From positions 2,372,501 through 2,436,500 of the forward strand of contig NZ_CP089538.1 of NCBI RefSeq assembly GCF_021233055.1: DNA of 64,000 bases, given 5' to 3'. Source of the DNA: Spirosoma oryzicola (GTDB lineage Bacteria > Bacteroidota > Bacteroidia > Cytophagales > Spirosomataceae). The notes under the pieces are model-generated. The model did not search any database and was not told the DNA's origin. It saw nothing but the letters and a program-made list of their open reading frames with translations. The translations under genes and the position numbers were made by a program. Positions 20,256-29,184 of this stretch are shown piece after piece (within the stretch, counting starts at the first letter, position 1; every line of letters begins with the position of its first letter).

Positions 20256-20945
20256 ATGGTAAGTAATCCTTGGGCTACTATAATTGGTAAAGTTAAGAAT
20301 TTTGAAATTGTCAAAGGAATTACATCCTTTGTAAACCCTTATTCAATGCTTGTTTTAAAAAACAATCCAACTATTGCTACAAATATAGATCATTGGCATG
20401 TTGACGGTATATCTCTAGTGAAAACTGTTAATAAACACGAATCGAAAAAAATCAACAGGTTCAGCTTCGACGATACGTCTCTTGCTCCTATTGTGTTTAA
20501 CTTTATTAAAGAGCGTAAGCTAACTTTAGCTATTGTTGGATCTACTCAAGTAAATATAATAGCAGCTGTTGCAATTATAGAAAAAAAATATTCCATTAAG
20601 GTAAATTATTTTAGTAGTGGATACTTTGATGATTTAACACAAAGGCAAGAAGTGTTAAATCATATACATAAAAATAATTTTGATTTTGTAATATGTGGTA
20701 TGGGGACTCCTCATCAAGAGAAGTTCTTGATTGATCTAAAAATGATGGGATGGTCAGGATATGGCTTTACTTGTGGAGGTTATTTGCATCAAATTGCGAA
20801 AAAAGAAAACTATTATCCTAAATTATTTGATTCATTAAACATAAGATGGGTTTTTAGAATTATCGATGAACCTAAACTAATTAAACGTTATTTTTATTTA
20901 TATCCCAAGTTCTTTATTGAATATAGATTAAGACATTTATTGTAA
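20256..20945 (+). CDS. WecG/TagA/CpsF-family glycosyltransferase
   Basis: A 229-residue GT26 enzyme. ATNIDHWHVDGISLVK gives the conserved aspartates near the start, followed by AIVGSTQVNIIAAVAII, FDFVICGMGTPHQEKFL (the family signature) and FTCGGYLHQIAKKENYYPK, then NIRWVFRIIDEPKLIKRYF. Family members add ManNAc uronate or similar sugars to lipid-linked acceptors. It is the last gene of the AT-rich cassette. It starts 8 bases after the GT4 stop. Confidence 0.9.
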   Translation: MVSNPWATIIGKVKNFEIVKGITSFVNPYSMLVLKNNPTIATNIDHWHVDGISLVKTVNKHESKKINRFSFDDTSLAPIVFNFIKERKLTLAIVGSTQVNIIAAVAIIEKKYSIKVNYFSSGYFDDLTQRQEVLNHIHKNNFDFVICGMGTPHQEKFLIDLKMMGWSGYGFTCGGYLHQIAKKENYYPKLFDSLNIRWVFRIIDEPKLIKRYFYLYPKFFIEYRLRHLL

Positions 20946-21020
20946 GTAACAAATCAACATTTGTGATGTTCAATATCATTTGGCTATGTTTATTGTCGTA
21001 ATCTAAAACGAGGTGATATA

Positions 21021-21779
21021 TTACAACGTGCTGTTCAGCAACGTCTGGTCTTCCAACAATTTCATGGTTGATGGTTTGAAGAGCTGTTCCATGGCGGGCA
21101 GGTCGTTGGGGCGGTGCATGTCGCTGCCGATAAAGTCAACCCAGTGTTGTTGCAGTAAAAACCTGGCTTGCTTTTCGACCTGGGAGCCGTAGCGGCCGCA
21201 CAGCGACATCCAGTTCAGTTGAAACAGGCAGCCGGTTTCCCGTATTTTCGCCAGCGCGTTGCGGTCGGCATGGTAGTACTTGTAGCGTTCGGGATGCGCC
21301 AGCACGGGAATGTAGCCGTGCGTCTGTATTCGAAACAGAATATCGGGCAGTCGGAGGGGGGCCGACGCCCAGCCGGTTTCAACCAGCAGATACCGTTTTT
21401 CGCCGAAGCTCAGCAAATCGTCCTGTTCGAGAAACGACAGGAAAAAATCGTCCAGTAGATACTCGGCGGCTACGTCGATGGTCAGCGGCAACTGGTGTTC
21501 AGCAATGAGTTCCTGTACGGCTACCAGCCCCTGCCGAATGTCGGCGGTGCTGTTGGGGTACCAGTCGCGGCTGATGTGGGGCGTGGTGATTACCTTCTGA
21601 ATACCCCAGTCGGCCAGCTGTTTCAGGCAGGTCAGCGTTTCATCAAGATCAGCAACGCCATCGTCGATGCCGGGCAACATGTGTGAGTGCATGTCAACGC
21701 GCCAGTAACAAGCGTCTGCTGTGGGAGCGTGGGCGTCACGAGTCGGAATAAACCGTTGCCAAAAACCTTTAGTAAGCAT
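21021..21779 (-). CDS. CpsB/YwqE-type PHP-domain tyrosine phosphatase
   Basis: A manganese-dependent protein-tyrosine phosphatase of the PHP fold. From ATG 21779 (252 residues) the metal motif DMHSHMLPGIDDG appears near residue 29. KVITTPHISRDWYP, VAAEYLLDDFF, YIPVLAHPERYKYY and DFIGSDMHRPND follow; these supply the other metal-binding His and Asp residues. Such enzymes dephosphorylate Wzc-type kinases, so it is the natural partner of the kinase at 10009-12342. It lies convergent to the cassette and its composition matches the GC-rich backbone. The frame extends 26 codons upstream, but family members begin shortly before the HSH motif. Confidence 0.9.
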   Translation of the reverse strand: MLTKGFWQRFIPTRDAHAPTADACYWRVDMHSHMLPGIDDGVADLDETLTCLKQLADWGIQKVITTPHISRDWYPNSTADIRQGLVAVQELIAEHQLPLTIDVAAEYLLDDFFLSFLEQDDLLSFGEKRYLLVETGWASAPLRLPDILFRIQTHGYIPVLAHPERYKYYHADRNALAKIRETGCLFQLNWMSLCGRYGSQVEKQARFLLQQHWVDFIGSDMHRPNDLPAMEQLFKPSTMKLLEDQTLLNSTL

Positions 21780-21785
21780 CTGCTG

Positions 21786-21793
21786 CAAAGATA
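21786..21793 (-). promoter_or_regulatory. Candidate Bacteroidota -7 element for the phosphatase gene
   Basis: Read leftward this is TATCTTTG, an exact match to the TAnnTTTG -7 consensus of Bacteroidota. It ends only 6 bases before the chosen ATG at 21779, which would imply a leaderless or nearly leaderless message. No clear TTTG -33 partner is visible, so it may be chance. Confidence 0.3.
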
Positions 21794-21949
21794 CGAAGTT
21801 AACTGTTATAATGGTTGGTCTATGATTGCATACCCCGGATCGGATGTATAACGACAAACCCGTGCCGTATACTCTTCGTCAACGGGTTCGAAGTTTGATC
21901 AATGCCATCGTTTCACCGTTTTTAGATAGTTTTGGCGAAAAATTCACCT

Positions 21950-23599
21950 ATGCGCCTTCAACCTGTCGTTCTTGTCCGGTGTCTGCTCGGTTTGCTGAGT
22001 CTGATGACGGCGGATGCGCTGGCCCAGCAAGTGTGTGCTGACCGGTTAACGTTTACTCCCGTCAACGTACCCAATCAGATCAATTGGAGCAGCTTTCCCG
22101 ACTTTACCCTACCATTTCCGGTTATATACGGCGGTCCGCGTTTTGCCGATTCGCAGGCGAGTCCGTTGCGGCACGGCTTCAGCCACCTGGTTACGGCCAG
22201 GGACAACGAAGTGGGGTCACTGGTTACGGCCCGACAACGTGCCAACGTATACTATGGTTTCGCAACCGATATTAACCAGCCGTGGGAAACATTGTTTAGT
22301 CCGTGGAACAACGACCTGAACGCATACCGGGCCAAGTGGGACCGCTATCTGTCCAGTCTGGCGAGTGGGCAGAAGAACGCGGCAGGGCAATACATCATTC
22401 CGTTCAGTCGGTTTGCGCTTGATATTGAACGCATCCTGCCCAGCGACACGCGGATTCTGGCGCTCAAGCAAAACGCGGCCATTCCCGACACCTACCGGCA
22501 ATTGTCGGACGCGGCTTTTGTAACGGCTTATAAAACGGCCATGCGGAATCTCTACGCGGAAGGCATCACCTACGTCCGGCAGCATACGGATCTGACCAAT
22601 ACGTCGGTGACCAGCTACGCCGATACGCCCATTCTGAACACGTATCTCAATGTTATCGGCAACACCTGGACCGACTGGACAACGAATTTGAGTCGGGTAA
22701 ATTACCTCGTGAAAGAGTCGGAAAACAGCGGGGTAGGCGGGCCGTACTACAACCAGCTGGATGCCCTGTCGCCATCGGCCTATTACTACTACGACTACCC
22801 GAATCCACTGGCGCGGGATTATTTGCCGTACCTATTATTTCAGGTGGAAGTAAACCGGGCCTGGAGCAACAAACCCGTGGTGCCCTGGGTGTGGATGCGG
22901 TATCACGACAGTTCGAGCAGTTACCCAAATTTCATTCAGCCGTTCATGGCCGAAGCAACGGCGATTTTTCCGTTCTTTTCGGGCGCATCGGGGCTTTGGC
23001 TGTGGGAAAATCCGTCGTTCGAGCAAACCCGCACGGATACCTACGCGGCTTACGAACACTTCACGCATGGTTTGTACCGGCTGTCGCGCTTCGCCGATAT
23101 GTTTCAGGGAGCCTATGAGCTGGTGATCGAAACGCCCGCCCGCGATCTGATGGACAAGCAACTACCCGTTTGGCGGGGCGTGGTGAAAGACAACAAGATC
23201 CTGATTGCGGCTCATAACTCGTACGCAACCAGCGACGACCAGAAAACGAGCCTGGTTGTGCGGTACAAATCGTGGCAGCGGACCATTGAGCTGACGGGCC
23301 GGGAAGTGTACCTGTGTCAGTTCGACATGAGCGCGGTAACGGCTAACGAGCCTATTTTCGCGTCGGTCAGCGTCTCGCCGAACCCTGCCAGCACGGAGCT
23401 GACGGTAACTTTCCCCCAGCTACCAAACACCCCGACCGAACTAGAGTTACTAACGATACAAGGTCAGACGGTGGCGAAAAAGACGGTTGCCACCAGTCGG
23501 GAAGTGATCGCAACCGCTCACCTGCCCGCTGGCCTGTACGTACTCAACATAAAAAACGAACGTGGAAGCTATACCCAGCGGGTTTTGTTGACCCGGTAG
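21950..23599 (+). CDS. Secreted T9SS cargo protein, possible glycan-acting enzyme
   Basis: From ATG 21950 the product is 549 residues with a signal peptide (VVLVRCLLGLLSLMTADALA, cleavage near AQQ). The final 80 residues form a type IX sorting domain: VSVSPNPASTELTVTF, then LELLTIQGQTVAKKTV, then LPAGLYVLNIKNE. The central region is unrecognised, but it is rich in Trp and Tyr and has PVVPWVWMRYHDSSS and FPFFSGASGLWLWENP, compatible with a sugar-binding (alpha/beta)8 domain. It is divergent from the CpsB-type phosphatase at the edge of the exopolysaccharide locus, so a polymer-processing role is an inference. An upstream TTG at 21932 is a less likely start. Confidence 0.82.
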   Translation: MRLQPVVLVRCLLGLLSLMTADALAQQVCADRLTFTPVNVPNQINWSSFPDFTLPFPVIYGGPRFADSQASPLRHGFSHLVTARDNEVGSLVTARQRANVYYGFATDINQPWETLFSPWNNDLNAYRAKWDRYLSSLASGQKNAAGQYIIPFSRFALDIERILPSDTRILALKQNAAIPDTYRQLSDAAFVTAYKTAMRNLYAEGITYVRQHTDLTNTSVTSYADTPILNTYLNVIGNTWTDWTTNLSRVNYLVKESENSGVGGPYYNQLDALSPSAYYYYDYPNPLARDYLPYLLFQVEVNRAWSNKPVVPWVWMRYHDSSSSYPNFIQPFMAEATAIFPFFSGASGLWLWENPSFEQTRTDTYAAYEHFTHGLYRLSRFADMFQGAYELVIETPARDLMDKQLPVWRGVVKDNKILIAAHNSYATSDDQKTSLVVRYKSWQRTIELTGREVYLCQFDMSAVTANEPIFASVSVSPNPASTELTVTFPQLPNTPTELELLTIQGQTVAKKTVATSREVIATAHLPAGLYVLNIKNERGSYTQRVLLTR

Positions 23600-23620
23600 G
23601 CTTACTTCTACCTTGCCATC

Positions 23621-25678
23621 ATGCCCAATCAGCTTATCAACGAAACGAGTCCTTACCTGCTTCAGCACGCCCACAATCCGGTCAACTGGTACCCGTGGAA
23701 TGAGGAAGCGCTCCGCCGGGCCATTGACGAAGACAAACCGATCCTGGTGAGTATCGGGTACTCCGCCTGCCACTGGTGTCACGTCATGGAGCGGGAATCC
23801 TTCGAAAAGGAAGAGGTGGCTCGGGTGATGAACGACAACTTTATCTGCATCAAAGTGGACCGGGAAGAGCGCCCGGATGTAGATGCGATCTACATGGATG
23901 CCGTGCAGGCGATGGGCGTTCAGGGCGGCTGGCCGCTGAACGTTTTCTTAATGCCGGATGCCAAACCGTTCTACGGGCTTACGTACCTGCCCCAACGCAA
24001 CTGGATCAATCTGCTGGTCAGCATCCGGGATGCGTACGCCGAGCACCGGGGCGACCTCGAACAATCGGCGGAGGGTTTTGCGCGGGAGCTGAACCTGACC
24101 GACGTGGACCGCTACGGACTGACGCAGGGCGACCCGCTGTTTTCGCCCGAAACGCTGGATGTCTTTTACCGAAAAGTAGCCGTAAAAGCCGACGACGAAA
24201 AAGGCGGGATGCGTCGCGCACCGAAGTTTCCGATGCCGAGTGTCTGGCGGTTTCTGTTGCGCTACTACGATACTACGGTCGCTACGGGCGCGGGTAACGA
24301 CGCGGCTTTGCACCAGGTCCGAATCACCCTCGACCGGATGGCCCTCGGCGGCATCTACGATCAGCTCGGCGGTGGTTTTGCCCGCTACTCGACCGATGCG
24401 GACTGGCTTGCGCCCCACTTCGAAAAAATGCTTTACGACAACGGGCAACTGCTGACCTTATACGCCGAAGCTTACAGCCTTACCAAAAGTCCGCTGTACC
24501 GACACGTTGTCTACCAGACGATTGGCTTTGCGCAACGCGAACTGCTCAGTCCGGAGGGTGGCTTTTATTCCGCGCTCGATGCCGACAGTGAAGGCGTAGA
24601 AGGCAAGTTTTATACGTTTACCACCCCGGAGCTGCGTAGCATTCTGGGTGATGACTACGGCTGGTTTGCGGAACTGTACAACCTGACCGAAGAAGGCAAC
24701 TGGGATCTGGGACACGGTCAACCGAGTACGAACATTTTGCACCGCACTGAGTCCGACGAGTCGTTTATCGAACGCATGGGCTGGACAATGGCCGATCTGA
24801 ACGTGCGGCTGGATGCGACCCATACGCGGCTGTTGCGCGTGCGCGACCAACGCATTCGACCGGGCCTGGACGACAAGATTCTGTGCTCCTGGAACGGGTT
24901 GATGCTCAAAGGGCTGGCAACGGCTTACCGCGTGTTTGGCGAACTGGAGTTCCTGACGCTGGCCCTGCGGCTGGCGTATTTCCTGCTGAAAAACATGCGC
25001 GATAGTCGCAACGGTCGTTTGTGGCACACCTACAAGAACGGTCGTGCCCGGCAGGCGGGTTTCCTGGAAGATTATGCCGCCGTGATCGACGGACTAGTGG
25101 CGCTTTATCAGGCTACGTTTACCGAAAACTGGCTGTCGGAGGCTGACCAGCTAACGAAATACGTGCTGACCAATTTCACCGACCCGGACCCGGCATCCGA
25201 CGACCTCCTTTTCTTTACGGACAAAAATGGCGAAGAACTGATTGCCCGGCGGAAAGAACTGATCGACAATGTGATTCCGTCGTCGAATTCGATCATGGCC
25301 GAAAATCTATACACGTTGAGTTTGCTGCTGGACCGTCCCGAATACGCCGAGCGAGCCGACCGGATGGTAGGGCGGGTGCAGTCGTTGATTCAGCAAAATG
25401 CCGATTACCTGACCAATTGGGCGGCCTTGTTTGCCCTGCGTGTCCGGCCAACGGCGGAGATTGCCATCGTCGGACCCGAAGCCGAATTAGTCCGTCAGGA
25501 ACTGGATGCCGAGTTTTACCCGAACAAAGTGCTATGTGGTACCACTGGAAAAGGTGATTTGCCCCTGTTGCAGCATCGCGGACCGATTGACGGAAAAACC
25601 GCCCTGTACGTTTGTTACAACCGCGCCTGTCAATTACCCGTTACGAGCGTCGCGGAGGTGTGGAAGCTGCTTCGGTAG
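23621..25678 (+). CDS. DUF255/YyaL thioredoxin-fold protein with glycan-type toroid domain
   Basis: A 685-residue protein of the YyaL/SPATA20 family. The N-terminal thioredoxin-like domain (about 1-170) has [13 protein letters not shown], then [18 protein letters not shown] with the CxxC motif near residues 49-52, and [21 protein letters not shown]. The rest is a six-hairpin-like toroid ([54 protein letters not shown]). The biochemical function is not established; length and motifs are complete. It is a common housekeeping-type gene. Confidence 0.95.
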   Translation: MPNQLINETSPYLLQHAHNPVNWYPWNEEALRRAIDEDKPILVSIGYSACHWCHVMERESFEKEEVARVMNDNFICIKVDREERPDVDAIYMDAVQAMGVQGGWPLNVFLMPDAKPFYGLTYLPQRNWINLLVSIRDAYAEHRGDLEQSAEGFARELNLTDVDRYGLTQGDPLFSPETLDVFYRKVAVKADDEKGGMRRAPKFPMPSVWRFLLRYYDTTVATGAGNDAALHQVRITLDRMALGGIYDQLGGGFARYSTDADWLAPHFEKMLYDNGQLLTLYAEAYSLTKSPLYRHVVYQTIGFAQRELLSPEGGFYSALDADSEGVEGKFYTFTTPELRSILGDDYGWFAELYNLTEEGNWDLGHGQPSTNILHRTESDESFIERMGWTMADLNVRLDATHTRLLRVRDQRIRPGLDDKILCSWNGLMLKGLATAYRVFGELEFLTLALRLAYFLLKNMRDSRNGRLWHTYKNGRARQAGFLEDYAAVIDGLVALYQATFTENWLSEADQLTKYVLTNFTDPDPASDDLLFFTDKNGEELIARRKELIDNVIPSSNSIMAENLYTLSLLLDRPEYAERADRMVGRVQSLIQQNADYLTNWAALFALRVRPTAEIAIVGPEAELVRQELDAEFYPNKVLCGTTGKGDLPLLQHRGPIDGKTALYVCYNRACQLPVTSVAEVWKLLR

Positions 25679-25684
25679 GCTCAT

Positions 25685-25742
25685 CTTTTCAAAAAAGGGT
25701 GGTGTCGGTTTCTCAAAACTGACACCACCCTTTTTTGAAAAG
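25685..25742. terminator. Long perfect hairpin 1 (bidirectional terminator or palindromic repeat)
   Basis: Arms 25685-25706 and 25721-25742 are a perfect 22-bp match, extended by a few inner pairs. The stem runs from CTTTTCAAAAAA through GGGTGGTGTC. The A run on one side and T run on the other make it a terminator in both directions, fitting its place between convergent genes. The inner GGTGTC...GACACC core is shared with the next hairpin. Confidence 0.75.
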
Positions 25743-25760
25743 ACGGTTTAGGAAGTAAAT

Positions 25761-25822
25761 TCAGTATATAAAGGGGGAGGTGTCAGGTTTGAGAACCTGA
25801 CACCTCCCCCTTTATATACTGA
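25761..25822. repeat. Long perfect hairpin 2 sharing the GGTGTC core
   Basis: Arms 25761-25789 and 25794-25822 form a perfect 29-bp stem closed by a 4-base loop (TGAG). The inner part GGTGTCAGGTT/AACCTGACACC resembles hairpin 1, but the outer part (TCAGTATATAAAGGGGGA) does not and lacks a terminator-like T run. Two such palindromes 18 bases apart suggest a dispersed palindromic repeat family rather than two ordinary terminators. Confidence 0.7.
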
Positions 25823-25861
25823 CGCTGCAACAGCATCATTCGCCCAATTTCGGGAAGGAGC

Positions 25862-26281
25862 CTACTCGCCCCAGGCTGTCAGTACAAGCGTTCGGCGGCC
25901 CCCGTTATCACGGTGTTCACCCAAATATATTCCCTGCCAGGTGCCCAGATTAAGCCGACCATTCGTAATTGGAATGGTAACGGAATGACCCAGCATAGCC
26001 GCTTTCAAATGAGCGGGCATGTCATCGGAACCTTCGTAATTATGCTGGCAATAGGGGGCGTTTTCCGGTACCGTCTTATTGAAAAATCGCTCGAAATCAC
26101 CACGAACCGTTGGGTCCGCGTTCTCATTGATGGTCAGGCTGGCCGACGTGTGTTGAATAAACACCTGCAACAAACCCAACCGAATCTGTTGCATATCCGT
26201 AAACTCACGCTCAACAAGTCGGGTGATCAGGTGAAAACCGCGCGGGTAGGCGGGTAGATGAATCGTCTGCTGAAAAACCAT
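25862..26281 (-). CDS. YjbQ/UPF0047 family protein
   Basis: A 139-residue protein from ATG 26281; the open frame runs 93 codons further upstream but that part resembles nothing. The family core is intact: LGLLQVFIQHTSASLTINENADPTVRGDF, then YEGSDDMPAHLKAAMLGHSVTIPI, then GTWQGIYLGEHRDNGGRRTL, with the conserved histidines (IQHTSAS, MPAHLK, GEHRD). Members have been reported to have secondary thiamin-phosphate synthase activity; the physiological role is unclear. It ends convergent to the YyaL-type gene, with two hairpins between. Confidence 0.93.
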   Translation of the reverse strand: MVFQQTIHLPAYPRGFHLITRLVEREFTDMQQIRLGLLQVFIQHTSASLTINENADPTVRGDFERFFNKTVPENAPYCQHNYEGSDDMPAHLKAAMLGHSVTIPITNGRLNLGTWQGIYLGEHRDNGGRRTLVLTAWGE

Positions 26282-26548
26282 AAGGTAAAATAAGAAGCAG
26301 TAAGCCATTTGGTATCTGATCGAAACCCGTAGGCAAGCCGGTTGTTTGCCGGGTACTTCTTCCGGATTAGCCGAAAAATAAAAAATTAGCATACAGGTAT
26401 TCCTGTTTATAATTATTTTAATAAATAGTTGACAGTAAGCCGGTTCGAGGACTGGTTTATTCGGCTGTTTTCTGTTCATCACATGCGTAGGTGGTGATGA
26501 TGCGTACGAATACGTAGTGCTAACTGTCCTCTTTAAACACAACCCATT

Positions 26549-27469
26549 ATGATCACACACCGATTACTTACCTATTTTATTGGGGTTTCGATCGCGTTAG
26601 GGCTGACAACCTGCTCCGATCACCGCATTCCCGATGTTACCCCTGGTTCGGCTGCTTCCCGGCTGCGGGTCAAAACGTTAACTTTAGAGCTACCAAATAA
26701 TGTGTCGAAAGTCAGTTCGTTCCGGTACGATGGTCAGGGGCGGCTCAGCTCAATTTTTACATATCAGACACCGGATAGTACCGTTTCTGAACTAGAGACC
26801 AGCCTGTATCAGTACGACGCTCAGAATCGGTTGACGCAGCTTCGGCGGCAGGCAATCCTGTATCCGAGGGGCAACCCGTTCAACCCTACGGAGCAGTACA
26901 CATTCACTTACAATTCGGCGGGTCAGTTGTCGGGATTAGCGTATCTCAATGGCTTCACCCTCGGATTTACCTACAACAGCGCTAATCAACTGATCCGCAG
27001 CGGTCGGCAGTTTTCGATAAGCGGGCTGAGTATAACGGGCTCTAACTCGTTTAGCTACACGGGCAACAATTTGACGCGCCTGACGGATACCCGAACGTTG
27101 CCGCTCCGAGGGCCAAGTGGAAATACGGAATCGGTCAGTGATTACACGCATGACGACAAAGTCAATCCGTTCTATGGGTTGTACGTGATTCCGGCACCTT
27201 ATCCCAGTGGGTTTGTGAACAAGGCTAACTCGCCGAACCTCGTAGCAACCTATTTCGGTGGGCTGGAAAATGTGCTGAACCTGAGCAAGAACAACGTAGT
27301 GAGGCAGGTGACAAACACCACGACCACGATTGGGTCACAGGTCTCGACGGGCACGGCCACTGTGGCGTATCAGTATGAATACAATGCCGCCAATCTGCCC
27401 TCCGTTCGCCGAATGAGTGTGGACAACGTCATGACGCAAACCTTACGCTTCGACTATGAATCGTACTAA
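26549..27469 (+). CDS. YD-repeat-like lipoprotein
   Basis: A 306-residue protein with signal MITHRLLTYFIGVSIALGL and lipobox-like LTTC (Cys22). The body contains repeated motifs of the RHS/YD type: FRYDGQGRLSSIFTY, YQYDAQNRLTQLRR, FTYNSAGQLSGLAY, FTYNSANQLIRSG, FSYTGNNLTRLTD and YEYNAANLPSVRR. Short YD lipoproteins like this are frequent in Bacteroidota and have no assigned function; it lacks the toxin-carrying tail of full RHS proteins. A hairpin terminator follows 11 bases after the stop. Confidence 0.85.
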   Translation: MITHRLLTYFIGVSIALGLTTCSDHRIPDVTPGSAASRLRVKTLTLELPNNVSKVSSFRYDGQGRLSSIFTYQTPDSTVSELETSLYQYDAQNRLTQLRRQAILYPRGNPFNPTEQYTFTYNSAGQLSGLAYLNGFTLGFTYNSANQLIRSGRQFSISGLSITGSNSFSYTGNNLTRLTDTRTLPLRGPSGNTESVSDYTHDDKVNPFYGLYVIPAPYPSGFVNKANSPNLVATYFGGLENVLNLSKNNVVRQVTNTTTTIGSQVSTGTATVAYQYEYNAANLPSVRRMSVDNVMTQTLRFDYESY

Positions 27470-27480
27470 GGGAAAGACGT

Positions 27481-27531
27481 AAAAAACGAATTGGCTGACT
27501 ACGGTAAGCGTGGTCAGCCAATTCGTTTTTT
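27481..27531. terminator. Bidirectional terminator between YD lipoprotein and ruvC
   Basis: A perfect 19-bp stem (27481-27499 with 27513-27531; inner AACGAATTGGCTGAC) bounded by an A6 run on the left and a T6 run on the right. It serves both convergent genes. Confidence 0.85.
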
Positions 27532-27569
27532 AATGGTATAAGGGACCGAAGAAGATCGGGCTGGAGTTA

Positions 27570-28175
27570 TTACATAACACGCCCTGAATTTTCGCTCACA
27601 AAGGCGCCCCAGGCCCCTTTTTTTGTTTTCTTGTTCGACACCGTTGGTAACGCGTTGGCGTGGAAATGGTGGCAAACGGCAATCGCCAGCGCGTCGGTTG
27701 CGTCGAAAAACTGCGGATTCAGGTTTTCGCCAAGCAGATGCCCGACCATGTGCGATACCTGATCTTTACTTGCGTTCCCGTTGCCCGTCACCGACTGTTT
27801 AATACGTCGGGGCGCGTATTCCACGATAGGAATATTGCGCGACAGGGCAGCGGCCATCACAACCCCCTGCGCCCGGCCCAGCTTCAGCATGGCCTGCACG
27901 TTTTTACCGAAGAATGGGTCTTCAATCGCCATCTCGTCGGGGTGGTACTCATCGATCAGCCGCAGAATGGTTTCGTAGAGTTTCTGGAGCTTCAGTTGGT
28001 AGGTCGTATATTTGCTCAACTGAACAACGCCATGCTCAATCATAGTCATCACGCCCGCTTTAACGGAAATGATGCCATAACCGGCGACCTGGGTGCCTGG
28101 GTCGACTCCCAGAATAATCTTTTCTGGAATACGGCTTTCCGGGGAAACGTTGGGTGATTTAGGAGTAATAATCAT
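27570..28175 (-). CDS. ruvC: Crossover junction endodeoxyribonuclease RuvC
   Basis: RuvC cuts Holliday junctions together with RuvAB. From ATG 28175 it is 201 residues. The first catalytic Asp is in ILGVDPGTQVAGYGII, the Glu in EMAIEDPFFGKN, and the C-terminal acidic pair in DATDALAIAVCHHFH; the segment YAPRRIKQSVTGNGNASKDQV is also typical. The frame extends 25 codons further upstream, but the extra residues overlap the divergent gene and look unlike RuvC. Its start codon overlaps the start of the plus-strand gene at 28174 by two bases if that start is right. The C-terminus has a short basic tail (SNKKTKKG). Confidence 0.95.
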   Translation of the reverse strand: MIITPKSPNVSPESRIPEKIILGVDPGTQVAGYGIISVKAGVMTMIEHGVVQLSKYTTYQLKLQKLYETILRLIDEYHPDEMAIEDPFFGKNVQAMLKLGRAQGVVMAAALSRNIPIVEYAPRRIKQSVTGNGNASKDQVSHMVGHLLGENLNPQFFDATDALAIAVCHHFHANALPTVSNKKTKKGAWGAFVSENSGRVM

Positions 28176-29184
28176 GAATGTAGCGTTGTGCTCTTTGCAA
28201 AGTAACGTGTTCTTATACGTTTTGTCGCTGAAACTAACTAAAAAAATCACGTTTTGGGCTAAAATCGTCGTTTTGGCCGGACTTGTCGTTTATATCGGCT
28301 ACGTGTTACGGCAGCAGCAGTTCGATTGGACTGTCGTAAACCGTCAGATCCGAACCGTCGCTCACCCCGAACGATGGATGCTGGCGCTGTTGATGCTGAC
28401 GCCCGTAAACTGGGGCTTTGAAGCGCTCAAATGGCAGATTCTGCTCCGTCGTGTGGAAGGCGTCAATTTCTGGCAAGCCTACAAAGGTGTGCTGGCGGGT
28501 GTGGCGCTGGGGTTTGCGTTACCCGCTCAGTTGGGCGATACCGCCGGACGGGTGCTGTCGCTGCGTACAAACCGGGCGGGAGCTGTCGGTGCCTCGCTGG
28601 TATCGGGCGGCATGCAGTTTTACGTCGCACTCGTGTTTGGAGCCGCAGCCTGGTGGCATCATCTGACCGTCGTGCCGGAACGAAACACCCTCGGCGGACA
28701 GGGGCTGCTGGCGGTCCTGGCTGGTTTGTCTGGACTCGGCGTTGTATTCGGCTTCGTGCGTCGTCCGCTCGTGCGTTGGCTGGAACGGTTTCCAAACGCG
28801 CAGCGGTATGCGTCGTACTGGGCCGTTGCGGGACAGTACGATGACCGCGAGATTGGACTAGCGCTTGTTGCGGCTGCCGTTCGTTACCTTGTTTTTTCGG
28901 CTCAGTTTTACATCGCTCTTCGCCTGCTGGGTATCACTCTGCCGGGCGCTGTCGCAGCCTCGGGCGTTGGGCTCGTTTTTCTGGCTAAAACCATGACGCC
29001 TGCCTTCAATTTGCTGAGTGATCTGGGCGTTCGGGAAGCTGCGTCGCTGTGGGTATTTGCGCCATTCGGTATTCCGGCTCCGGTGTTGCTGACGGCCACG
29101 CTGACGCTCTGGTTCGCCAATGTATTGACACCCGTACTGGTCGGTTTGATTTGGGTGTGGAAACTAAAACTAACGGCTGAATGA
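28174..29184 (+). CDS. Lysylphosphatidylglycerol synthase-type membrane protein (UPF0104/AglD-like)
   Basis: A polytopic membrane protein of about 310-336 residues with 7-8 hydrophobic segments. It carries the family pattern NWGFEALKWQILLRRVEGVNFWQAYKGVLAGVALGFALPAQLGDTAGR, broken here for length: NWGFEALKW, FWQAYKGVLAGVA and LPAQLGDTAGRVLSL; GLVFLAKTMTPAFNLLSDLGVREAA lies near the end (LLSDLGVREA). Such proteins lack the catalytic domain of MprF and act in lipid-linked sugar or lipid transport. The start is uncertain: ATG 28174 would share two bases with the ruvC start, and a GTG near 28208 is a better signal-anchor start. It overlaps the following GT2 by 4 bases. Confidence 0.85.
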   Translation: MNVALCSLQSNVFLYVLSLKLTKKITFWAKIVVLAGLVVYIGYVLRQQQFDWTVVNRQIRTVAHPERWMLALLMLTPVNWGFEALKWQILLRRVEGVNFWQAYKGVLAGVALGFALPAQLGDTAGRVLSLRTNRAGAVGASLVSGGMQFYVALVFGAAAWWHHLTVVPERNTLGGQGLLAVLAGLSGLGVVFGFVRRPLVRWLERFPNAQRYASYWAVAGQYDDREIGLALVAAAVRYLVFSAQFYIALRLLGITLPGAVAASGVGLVFLAKTMTPAFNLLSDLGVREAASLWVFAPFGIPAPVLLTATLTLWFANVLTPVLVGLIWVWKLKLTAE

